Assembly (NCBI GenBank): GCA_003448025.1
Contig: DLXL01000190.1
Location: 9,610-15,002, forward strand
DNA: 5,393 bases
Origin: Saprospirales bacterium
GTDB lineage: Bacteria > Bacteroidota > Bacteroidia > Chitinophagales > Saprospiraceae
Reading direction: 5' to 3'
In this document: piece by piece, positions 1-5,393 of the stretch
How positions within the stretch are numbered: the stretch's first letter is position 1
How the letters are laid out: every line of letters starts with the position of its first letter
Translations under genes and position numbers: made by a program
The notes under the pieces: model-generated
What the model was told of the DNA's origin: nothing
Databases searched by the model: none
The model's input: the letters and a program-made list of their open reading frames with translations, nothing else

Positions 1-17
1 ATTTTTGGCCCTGCGAG

Positions 18-45
18 AAAATCCCCGACAAATTCAAAGCCGGAA
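18..45 (-). terminator. Weak terminator-like hairpin after the outer-membrane protein gene
   Basis: Read on the minus strand, directly after the TGA stop, TTCCGGC (45-39) can pair with GTCGGGG (29-23) around a 9-base loop. This gives seven pairs, of which three are G-T wobbles, followed by ATTTTC. The stem is weak and the T-run short, so this is only a possible intrinsic terminator. Confidence 0.25.
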
Positions 46-606
46 TCAGAATTTCCGCACTACTCCGAGACTGACAAAGTTGGAGCCTCCAACACCGAAT
101 AAAAGTCCTTCGTCGATGGTGTTGATATTGGCGGCTACATAAAAGGTCGGGATGGTCTCAATATTGATCGCCCAACGATCATTGAAACTGTGCTGAAGGC
201 CAATAACCCAACCAAAACTTGGTTGGATAGTCATAGCGATGTCATCCTCCCATAAAGTTACGGCCTGTACACGGGCAGCAAATTCAGGCCCATGATAAAA
301 TATCAGTTTGGCATCCAAGGCCTTCCTTTTTTCCCGACCAATGGCCAAAGCGGCTGCGAAATTGAAATCAGTTGTTTCCTCCAGAAGACCGAAATCAATA
401 GCCCCGGCAGCAAAGCGGATACGTCGATAAACGTTCTCCTTTTTTTCTTTCTTGAAAAAAGCACCGAAGGATGATCCGGTAAAATCCAGAGAGCTGAACT
501 GCAACCCGACTTCCCGCTTGCCCCCCCCATCTTGGGCATGAACCGCAGAAAAAAGGAAAAAGCACCCGAAGAAGAGCAGGGCCGTAACAAAATTCTTGTT
601 TTTCAT
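46..606 (-). CDS. Small exported protein, probable outer-membrane beta-barrel
   Basis: The product has 186 residues. The N-terminus (MKNKNFVTALLFFGCFFLF...) is a typical Sec signal peptide: positive residues at 2 and 4, a hydrophobic core, and a likely signal peptidase I cut at VHA|QD (residues 24/25), which is common in Bacteroidota. The mature part of about 162 residues alternates polar and hydrophobic residues in short stretches, for example AALAIG, KLIFYHG, IQPSFGWVIGLQHSF and FYVAANINT. It ends in ...GVVRKF, and a C-terminal Phe after an amphipathic strand is the usual signal for barrel insertion. I therefore infer a small 8-stranded-type barrel in the outer membrane; ligand and function are unknown and I recognise no specific family. 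The ATG at 606 gives a complete signal peptide, and a promoter lies about 75 bp upstream. It is divergent from the GTPase gene. An 8-G tract encodes residues 27-29, at the start of the mature protein. A periplasmic soluble protein is the main alternative. Confidence 0.8.
   Translation of the reverse strand: MKNKNFVTALLFFGCFFLFSAVHAQDGGGKREVGLQFSSLDFTGSSFGAFFKKEKKENVYRRIRFAAGAIDFGLLEETTDFNFAAALAIGREKRKALDAKLIFYHGPEFAARVQAVTLWEDDIAMTIQPSFGWVIGLQHSFNDRWAINIETIPTFYVAANINTIDEGLLFGVGGSNFVSLGVVRKF
521..528 (-). repeat. Homopolymeric G8 tract just after the signal peptide codons
   Basis: Eight consecutive C on the plus strand (G8 on the coding strand) encode the Gly-Gly-Gly at residues 27-29 of the exported protein, two residues after the predicted signal cleavage site. 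Loss of one G would shift translation into a frame that stops at 303, giving a product with a normal signal peptide and an unrelated tail. Eight G is near the lower limit at which slipped-strand variation is usually seen, so phase variation is possible but not shown. Confidence 0.6.
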
Positions 607-680
607 GGATAAAGTGTGTGTGTTTGGTTAATTAGAATATTCCGGGATTCTGCCTGGAATACCCTTTTTTTGTTCACGGC

Positions 681-712
681 CAAAGTAATGCCTTATTTCA
701 GATCAAGCCAAA
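681..712 (-). promoter_or_regulatory. Bacteroidota-type promoter for the outer-membrane protein gene
   Basis: On the minus strand there is TTTG (712-709), a 20-base spacer, then TTACTTTG (688-681). This matches the Bacteroidota primary-sigma consensus (-33 TTTG, spacer about 19-21, -7 TAnnTTTG) at all four -33 bases and five of the six fixed -7 bases. A start about 5-8 bases downstream would give a 5' leader of roughly 70 bases before the ATG at 606. That leader contains an alternating AC run (623-614) close to the start codon. Confidence 0.6.
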
Positions 713-797
713 GGCCATCATTAATCTCTGACAGTTATTGCCACAACCCTGTTAAATAATTCGATAAGGCTGCACCCTGCTTTTTCTTGAAAACACC

Positions 798-805
798 TAT
801 GTTTG
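798..805 (+). promoter_or_regulatory. Perfect -7 box (TATGTTTG) directly upstream of the GTPase gene
   Basis: TATGTTTG matches TAnnTTTG at every fixed base. No good TTTG/TTG -33 box is seen at 19-21 bases upstream (the region reads CCCTGC). The box ends 4 bases before the ATG at 810, so transcription from it would begin at or within a few bases of the start codon and yield a leaderless mRNA. It could also be a chance match, with the true promoter further up in 610-790. Confidence 0.4.
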
Positions 806-809
806 ACGC

Positions 810-2531
810 ATGATTCTGAACCAACGCACCAATGCGCTTCGCGCTCAATGCGAAGACCTTGTGAAAGATTTGCAGCAACTCAGCCAGGAAATCGGCCATA
901 AAGAACTGGCTACCATGGTTGGCGAATTGCGCAACCGCATGTCGGAACCTTTTATGTTCGTTATAGTGGGCGAAGTAAAAGCCGGCAAATCCAGTTTTAT
1001 CAATGCCTTACTGGACTCCGGACGGGAAATTTGTGCCGTTGCTCCCCAGCCCATGACAGATACGGTTCAACAGATCCTTTACGGTGAAAAAGAAGAAACC
1101 GTTGGCGTAAACCCTTATCTGAAAAAGGTGTACCTGCCGGTGGATATTTTAAAGGATATTGCCATAGTAGACACCCCCGGCACCAACAGTATCGTAGCAC
1201 ATCACCAGGAAATTACCGAACGCTTTATACCGGCCAGCGACCTGGGTATTTTTGTATTCGAGGCCAAGAATCCATACCGGCAATCGGCCTGGGACTTCTT
1301 TGATTTTATCCACCGCGACTGGCACAAGAAGATCATTTTTGTACTTCAACAAAAAGATCTGATGTCGGCCGACGACTTGCACGTTAATGAGCGCGGGTTG
1401 TATGAATTTGCCCTCAAAAAAGGTATGGAAGAGCCGGTTATTTACGCCACGAGTGCAAAAGCGGAATTGGAAGGCCGTTTTGACCAAAGTAATTTCTCTG
1501 CGGTGCGCGACTATATCCGCACCCACGTAACCGGTGGCCGTGGCGCAGCCTTGAAACTAAAAAACAACGTGGCCACTTCAGGCCATATCCTGGATCGGCT
1601 CCGTACCGATCTGGACACCCGCGCTGAGCAATTCCGGCTGGACACTGCCTTTCGGAATGACATTGCCCAAACCCTGGATAATCAGGAACGCAAATCCAAT
1701 CATCATGTAGACTTGTTGATTGAAAACCTGCTGAATGGATACGACCGGATTACCAACGGAATAGGAGAAGAACTTTCCTCCGGACTTTCCTTCCCTGCAC
1801 TGCTGAAACGGTCCGTCATGGGATTATTCAGTAAACAGGCCAGCATTTCCGACTGGTTAAACGGGCTGGCCAAACAACTGGAATTGCAGCTCAATGCCGA
1901 ATTGCGCAATAAACTCAACGATGGCGTGGTAGATCTGGCAGATTCTGTGCAGCAAATGGCAAAATTGATCGATTTGAAAATCCGGGCAGCAGATACGGTT
2001 GTTAAAAGCGATTCCTACATATTTGAAACCATTTCTGAAAAAAGAGCTGCTGTAATGAAGGAACTTCAGGAAGCTTTCGCCCGCTTCATGACGCGTTCCG
2101 AAAACTTTAATGATGGCAAACTTTTCCCCGACAATACAACGGTATCGCCCAGTATTGCCGCCGGAAGTGGCGCTGCAATCATTGGACTGGTACTGGCCGG
2201 AGTAACTAAAATGACGGTTTTCGACGTCACCGGCGGCTTGCTAACCGGTATCGGAATGTTGTTCGCCGGATTCACCGCAAGAGCGCAGCGCAGCAAGATT
2301 GTAAAAGGGTATGAATCCGAGATCAGTAAAGGCAGGATTCAAATGCAGGACGCTTTAGAGAGCAAGCTCAGAGGCTATGTCCGAACTATAAAGGGTCGGA
2401 TTGCTGACAATTTTGCAGAAATTGATGCCATGCTGGTACAGGAAGAAAGCCAGATTTTACACCTCAATCAGCAACATTTTGCCTTAAAACAACGCCTGGA
2501 AACCTTAGACAAAGAATTGGATGTCAATTAA
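810..2531 (+). CDS. Dynamin-like large GTPase (bacterial dynamin family)
   Basis: The product has 573 residues. A short N-terminal helix precedes a GTPase domain at about 47-245. G1/P-loop is GEVKAGKSS at 54-62, G2 threonine is T83 or T85 in PMTDT, G3 is DTPG at 121-124, and G5 is TSAK at 214-217. G4 is unusual: FVLQQKDL, with D183 kept but Q180-Q181 where dynamins have T/N-K. Long helical stretches at about 255-440 and 492-570 fit the neck and trunk. Between them, residues 447-490 form two hydrophobic segments split by a short polar/charged part (TKMTVFDVTGG), matching the membrane-inserting paddle of bacterial dynamin-like proteins. The family hydrolyses GTP and binds, tubulates or fuses membranes. 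I infer action at the inner face of the cytoplasmic membrane, since there is no signal peptide. Many family members are encoded as pairs; no partner is visible here. The ATG at 810 is the only start that keeps the N-terminal helix (an ATG at 799 stops after four codons); no Shine-Dalgarno is present. Confidence 0.9.
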   Translation: MILNQRTNALRAQCEDLVKDLQQLSQEIGHKELATMVGELRNRMSEPFMFVIVGEVKAGKSSFINALLDSGREICAVAPQPMTDTVQQILYGEKEETVGVNPYLKKVYLPVDILKDIAIVDTPGTNSIVAHHQEITERFIPASDLGIFVFEAKNPYRQSAWDFFDFIHRDWHKKIIFVLQQKDLMSADDLHVNERGLYEFALKKGMEEPVIYATSAKAELEGRFDQSNFSAVRDYIRTHVTGGRGAALKLKNNVATSGHILDRLRTDLDTRAEQFRLDTAFRNDIAQTLDNQERKSNHHVDLLIENLLNGYDRITNGIGEELSSGLSFPALLKRSVMGLFSKQASISDWLNGLAKQLELQLNAELRNKLNDGVVDLADSVQQMAKLIDLKIRAADTVVKSDSYIFETISEKRAAVMKELQEAFARFMTRSENFNDGKLFPDNTTVSPSIAAGSGAAIIGLVLAGVTKMTVFDVTGGLLTGIGMLFAGFTARAQRSKIVKGYESEISKGRIQMQDALESKLRGYVRTIKGRIADNFAEIDAMLVQEESQILHLNQQHFALKQRLETLDKELDVN

Positions 2532-2543
2532 TTATATATTTGG

Positions 2544-2563
2544 CAGAGCAGGGTGCTTTGTTT
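2544..2563 (+). terminator. Hairpin just after the GTPase stop codon, possible terminator
   Basis: CAGAGCA (2544-2550) pairs with TGCTTTG (2554-2560) around a GGG loop: seven pairs, one of them G-T. It begins 13 bases after the TAA stop and is followed by TTTAATGTAATT. Position and stem fit an intrinsic terminator; the short T-run weakens the case. Confidence 0.35.
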
Positions 2564-2638
2564 AATGTAATTGAACCTGACCTGATATCACTTTCCAATT
2601 TTCCCAAGTAGTGTATGCTAAAAAAATGAAAGTGGCGT

Positions 2639-2646
2639 TACTTTTG
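2639..2646 (+). promoter_or_regulatory. Perfect -7 box (TACTTTTG) for the candidate small RNA
   Basis: TACTTTTG followed by C matches TAnnTTTG at all fixed bases. TATG at 2614-2617 lies 21 bases upstream and matches the -33 TTTG at three of four positions. Transcription would begin near 2650-2654, which is exactly where the 5' side of the long-range pairing in the downstream RNA begins. Confidence 0.45.
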
Positions 2647-2649
2647 CAT

Positions 2650-2858
2650 GAAGAAATGCAATCCAGGAGATGATCTCTTTGCTGCCCCTGAATTTCAGCC
2701 AGTGCGCTCCCGGCCTTTTCATTATAACCCTTTGGCAAATTTCACTGTAGGGTTTTCAAGATGATTTTATCACGGCTCCATTAGCCGACGATATAAAGAT
2801 GTAATCGGTTTTTGGGATGTCCTCTTCCGCAGCAATGTGGAGGGGGATTTTTCTTTTT
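2650..2858 (+). ncRNA. Candidate structured small RNA, rod-shaped, possibly 6S-like
   Basis: About 205 bases lie between a perfect -7 box and a terminator-like hairpin, with no convincing protein gene. The two ends can pair. GAAGAAA (2650-2656) pairs with TTTCTTT (2850-2856) and, after a 3-base bulge, AATCC (2660-2664) with GGATT (2845-2849). Further in, CTC (2675-2677) pairs with GAG (2840-2842) and TTGCTGC (2679-2685) with GCAGCAA (2829-2835). After a large internal loop (2686-2696 against 2778-2828), AGCC-A-GTG (2697-2704) pairs with CACGGCT (2771-2777), and AACCCT (2726-2731) closes with AGGGTT (2749-2754). Alternative hairpins exist inside the loop: CGGCT/AGCCG (2773-2786) and CCGA/TCGG (2785-2808). 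A closing stem, big asymmetric central bubble and apical arm at this length resemble 6S RNA, which traps RNA polymerase by mimicking an open promoter. The 3' bubble strand holds GGTTTTTG (2807-2814), partly like a -7 box. The 6S identity is inference. A leader/attenuator of the cyclase gene is the alternative. Confidence 0.45.
2820..2858 (+). terminator. Terminator-like hairpin with T-tract in the intergenic region
   Basis: TCCTCTTCC (2820-2828) pairs with GGAGGGGGA (2839-2847): nine continuous pairs, two of them G-T, around a 10-base loop. TTTTTCTTTTT (2848-2858) follows immediately. This is the best intrinsic-terminator shape in the window. It lies about 290 bases after the GTPase stop and about 90 before the cyclase start, which suits the 3' end of an RNA begun near 2650 rather than the GTPase mRNA. 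The same bases also take part in the alternative end-to-end pairing of that RNA, so the two folds exclude each other. Confidence 0.55.
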
Positions 2859-2894
2859 AGGCGTGCTTGATTTCCAGAATCTAAGGTCATGATG

Positions 2895-2915
2895 TACGAT
2901 TTGCATTAGACTTTG
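2895..2915 (+). promoter_or_regulatory. Two near -7 boxes upstream of the cyclase gene
   Basis: TACGATTTG (2895-2903) and TAGACTTTG (2907-2915) are spaced 12 bases apart. Each has the TA and TTTG halves of the Bacteroidota -7 box but with three bases between them instead of two, and both are followed by a C and CAT. The second would give a 5' leader of about 30-40 bases. No matching -33 box is clear. This is the best candidate start for the cyclase transcript downstream of the terminator at 2820-2858. Confidence 0.25.
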
Positions 2916-2949
2916 CCATGTCCACATAAAAATTCCTTTTCTTCGCGTT

Positions 2950-5352
2950 GTGAATCAAATCATGATGCTGCGGTTATTTTGGGTGTTATGGCTGTTAGGC
3001 TGTAGTACACCGCTGACTTTTGCCCAAACGCTGGAAGAAATAGAGCGTAGTACGGTCGAAGTGGACGAGATATTGGAGCAAGCCCGCAATACCCTCAGTG
3101 ACTCCCAGTGTGAATCCCTGGCACTGCGCGGCCTGTCCATGGCCCGTGGCCTGAGGTATGATGGTGGCATTGTGCGATCCTCCATGTTGCTCGGCGAAGT
3201 AATGGTACGAGCCGGCCGGCCGCAGGAAGCCCTTCAATATTACCTGGAAGCAGAAGCCAAACTCGAAAACTCTTCAAACCAGGTACTGAAACTCAACGTC
3301 AAAACAGCCATAGGTGATCTGTTTTTTAGTGAAAAGCTATACGCTTCTGCACACCGTTATTTCCGGGAGGTATTGGTATTACGTCCTGAAGACTATGAAA
3401 CCCGGGAAAAAGCGGCCGATGCATATATGTACGACATGAGGTTTGACAGTGCAGAATTTCTGTATAAAGAGTTGATTTACAAGTATAAAAAGGAAGGAAA
3501 TAATCCACGGCTTGTCCAAATCTACCAAAAACGCGCCCATGCTTATGATGCCAACGGTGATCCGGGAAAAAGCTTGTACTACTATCTGCTGCTTCAGAAC
3601 ATCATTGAAACATACGGCACTACAGAGGAACAATCGCTGCTATACAACAATCTCGGTCGGCAATACGTGAGTCTGAAGGATTATCCAAAAGCATTGGAGT
3701 ATTTTCGGAAAGCCGAAATGCAGTGTAATTTCATTCCTTGTGAATACCCGGAAGTGCTGTGGGCCAATATGGGCATCGCCCTGCACAACACCGGAGAATC
3801 CAAACGAGGCCTTGAATACCTGTTTAAAGCGCATAAACTCCTGATGTCCAGAAAAGATTATGCCGCGCTGGCCAATCTGGAACACCTGATGGCAACGGTG
3901 TATTTCAGCAGTAACGATATTTATAATGCTCTCTCCCACAACCAAATAGCCATCCAATATGCTTCCGATACCAGGCAAAAACAGGTGCTTGCAGAAGCTT
4001 ACCGAACAGGAGCAGACCTTTATCACGATCTCTATGATTTTGAAAAAGCCTTTGAATACTACCGGGAATACCTCAATGTACTGGATCAAATCCGGCAGGA
4101 AGATCAAAGTAGAGAGCAACGGCTCAATCAGCAGCGTGCCCTGCTTTCAGCTGCGGAAGGCCAAATCAAATTTTTGATTGCCAGGCAAAATTTTAAAGAT
4201 CTCGAAATCAATCAAATCAATTTTGAAAGGGAACGCCTGGAGCTTCAAAATAAAAATCTGGAACTGGAAGCCCGCCGAAAAGAGGACGAAGTCAGGTTGC
4301 TGGAAGCGCAACAAAATGCAGACCAGGCAAAACTCAGGGAACAAACCCTGCAGGCACTTCAGGCCCGGGCACAACTCCGACTCGCAGCCCAACAGCTCGA
4401 CGCAGAGAAACAAAGCCGGGTTATCCTGGAATTGCGGGAAAAGGAACAAATTGAACGGGCACAAAATCAGGCCGACAGTACCCAACGCGCCCAGGAATTG
4501 GAACGCGTTCAGCGGGAGCAGGCATATCAAAGCGAACAGGAAGCCAGCTTCCGCCGCTTTGCGTATATTCTGGGACTGGCCTTATTCCTCATACTTCTGG
4601 TAGTAGGTATTTCCTGGTGGTTTGCCCGAAGAGCTAAACGCAGGGTGGAAAGCCAAAACCGGCAAATTCAACAACAAAAACGCGAACTCGAAGAGGAAAA
4701 ACGAAAAAGTGACGGCTTGCTGCGCAACATCCTGCCGGATGAAATTGCTGCAGAACTCAAAAGGAGCGGCCAGGCTACCCCGCGCCTGTATGAGTCGGCC
4801 ACTGTGCTCTTTAGCGATTTTGTCAACTTCACCCGCCTGTCAGCACGCCTCACCCCGGAGCAATTGATTGATGAACTCAACGAGTGTTTTTTGGCTTTCG
4901 ATGAAATCTGTGAGCGCCATGGGTTGGAAAAAATCAAGACCATTGGCGATGCGTACATGTGCGCGGGAGGCTTGCCTGTGCCCAATGACACCCATGCCGC
5001 CGATGCCGTTGGAGCAGCCCTGGAAATGGCCGAATGGCTGAAAAACAGGAGCAACAACAACCCCGATTCCTTCCTCACCGAAATGCGTATTGGTATCCAC
5101 ACCGGGCCGGTGATGGCCGGAGTAATCGGAAAAAATAAATTTGCCTACGATATCTGGGGCGATGCCGTCAACCTCGCCGCCCGACTAGAAGAACACGGCG
5201 AACCCGGCAAAGTCAACATCTCCGGCGCCACCGCCGAAGCCGTTAAACATCTGTACCAGGCCCAACACCGGGGCCAAAAGGATGTGCACAACAAAGGGCA
5301 GGTGGATATGTATTTTATTGTAGACGGTGTGATTATGGACGATGGACGATGA
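2950..5352 (+). CDS. Receptor-type class III adenylate cyclase with periplasmic TPR sensor
   Basis: The product has up to 800 residues and makes cAMP from ATP. A signal peptide occupies about 1-25 (hydrophobic WVLWLL, likely cut TFA|QT). TPR-like helical pairs run from about 86 to 380, clearest at 229-262 (LGRQYVSLKDYPKALEYFRKA). A Gln/Glu-rich coiled coil spans about 385-533, a membrane helix 537-558 (AYILGLALFLILLVVG), and a second coiled coil about 562-588 leads to LLRNILPDEIAAELK (589-604). The catalytic domain at about 614-793 keeps both metal aspartates D623 and D667, adenine-selecting K663 and D734 (guanylate cyclases have E and C there), and the transition-state pair N741 and R745, so it should be an active homodimeric adenylate cyclase. 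Inferred topology is periplasmic TPR sensor and cytoplasmic catalysis; the ligand or partner is unknown. The span begins at a GTG; ATG at 2962 or 2965 keeps the signal peptide and is at least as plausible. No Shine-Dalgarno precedes any of them. A lipobox reading (LLGC, C18) is less likely. The last codons lie in a tandem repeat. Confidence 0.9.
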   Translation: MNQIMMLRLFWVLWLLGCSTPLTFAQTLEEIERSTVEVDEILEQARNTLSDSQCESLALRGLSMARGLRYDGGIVRSSMLLGEVMVRAGRPQEALQYYLEAEAKLENSSNQVLKLNVKTAIGDLFFSEKLYASAHRYFREVLVLRPEDYETREKAADAYMYDMRFDSAEFLYKELIYKYKKEGNNPRLVQIYQKRAHAYDANGDPGKSLYYYLLLQNIIETYGTTEEQSLLYNNLGRQYVSLKDYPKALEYFRKAEMQCNFIPCEYPEVLWANMGIALHNTGESKRGLEYLFKAHKLLMSRKDYAALANLEHLMATVYFSSNDIYNALSHNQIAIQYASDTRQKQVLAEAYRTGADLYHDLYDFEKAFEYYREYLNVLDQIRQEDQSREQRLNQQRALLSAAEGQIKFLIARQNFKDLEINQINFERERLELQNKNLELEARRKEDEVRLLEAQQNADQAKLREQTLQALQARAQLRLAAQQLDAEKQSRVILELREKEQIERAQNQADSTQRAQELERVQREQAYQSEQEASFRRFAYILGLALFLILLVVGISWWFARRAKRRVESQNRQIQQQKRELEEEKRKSDGLLRNILPDEIAAELKRSGQATPRLYESATVLFSDFVNFTRLSARLTPEQLIDELNECFLAFDEICERHGLEKIKTIGDAYMCAGGLPVPNDTHAADAVGAALEMAEWLKNRSNNNPDSFLTEMRIGIHTGPVMAGVIGKNKFAYDIWGDAVNLAARLEEHGEPGKVNISGATAEAVKHLYQAQHRGQKDVHNKGQVDMYFIVDGVIMDDGR

Positions 5353-5393
5353 TGGACGATGGGACGATGGACGATGAACGATGAACGACGGAC
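5335..5393 (+). repeat. Imperfect ATGGACG heptamer tandem array at the cyclase 3' end
   Basis: Units of seven bases follow each other: ATGGACG at 5335 and 5342, a stray ATG at 5349, ATGGACG at 5352, ATGGGACG at 5359, ATGGACG at 5367, ATGAACG at 5374 and 5381, then ACGGAC to the window edge, where the array is cut off. It encodes the last residues of the cyclase (MDDGR) and supplies its TGA stop (5350-5352). Because seven is not a multiple of three, changes in copy number before the stop would alter the C-terminus. The function is unknown; it may be a simple-sequence spacer. Confidence 0.8.

Noticed and set aside
614..623. (GT)5 dinucleotide run before the outer-membrane protein gene
   Set aside because: Five units are too few to suggest repeat-driven variation, and the run lies in the untranslated leader; noted only within the promoter entry.
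2535..2542. Perfect TATATTTG -7 box four bases after the GTPase stop codon
   Set aside because: No -33 box lies at a suitable distance, and a start from it would run straight into the hairpin at 2544-2560. TATATTTG is also easily produced by chance in AT-rich post-stop sequence. The box at 2639 fits the RNA structure better.
2648..2764. 38-codon reading frame in the gap (MKKCNPGDDLFAAPEF...)
   Set aside because: It starts only 2 bases after the -7 box, has no ribosome binding site and resembles no family I know. The same bases are better explained by helix formation, with ATG and its flanks inside proposed stems.
2773..2786. CGGCT-CCATT-AGCCG hairpin as a separate terminator
   Set aside because: The stem is only five base pairs and is followed by ACGATATAAAG with no T-run; it is treated as an alternative helix of the candidate RNA.
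3640..4119. Antisense open frame opposite the TPR region
   Set aside because: The TPR frame on the plus strand is uninterrupted and domain-rich. The antisense product is Phe/Ile-rich without any motif, and no promoter or start context is visible.
4178..4603. Long open frame on the plus strand within the cyclase coiled-coil region, offset from the cyclase frame
   Set aside because: It is a by-product of the Gln/Glu/Ala-rich, compositionally biased coiled-coil codons. The cyclase frame is intact through the whole stretch and the alternative translation is low in recognisable features.
5335..5393. CRISPR-like repeat at the right edge
   Set aside because: The units are seven bases and directly adjacent without spacers, so this is a simple tandem repeat.

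Overview
The window carries three protein genes and one probable RNA gene, and it looks like chromosomal DNA from a member of the Bacteroidota, perhaps Saprospiria/Chitinophagia-like (an inference; no marker gene is present). The evidence is TAnnTTTG-type -7 promoter boxes instead of TATAAT, no Shine-Dalgarno sequence before any start, a small C-terminal-Phe outer-membrane protein with an 'A-Q' signal cleavage site, and a class III cyclase with periplasmic TPRs.

Left part (1-809): a minus-strand gene (46-606) encodes a small exported protein, probably an outer-membrane beta-barrel. It has a clear TTTG-N20-TTACTTTG promoter at 681-712 and an 8-G tract just after the signal peptide codons. It diverges from the next gene across about 200 bp.

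Middle (810-2531): a plus-strand gene encodes a 573-residue dynamin-like large GTPase. It has a P-loop, DTPG, an atypical G4 motif (QQKD), SAK, helical stalk regions and a hydrophobic two-helix membrane paddle. Its -7 box ends only 4 bp before the ATG, so the mRNA may be leaderless.

Gap (2532-2949, 418 bp): no convincing protein gene. It holds a hairpin just after the GTPase stop, a perfect TACTTTTG -7 box, about 200 bases whose 5' and 3' ends can pair extensively, and a terminator-like hairpin with TTTTTCTTTTT at 2820-2858. I read this as a candidate small structured RNA gene with a 6S-RNA-like rod layout. A leader or attenuator for the next gene is the alternative.

Right part (2950-5352): a plus-strand gene encodes an 800-residue receptor-type adenylate cyclase with signal peptide, periplasmic TPRs, a long coiled coil, one membrane helix and a cytoplasmic class III catalytic domain with all the adenine-type catalytic residues. 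Its last codons and stop lie inside an imperfect ATGGACG heptamer array that runs to the window edge.

The genes do not form an obvious operon. All three proteins relate to the envelope (outer membrane, membrane remodelling, transmembrane signalling), but no functional link is shown by the sequence.
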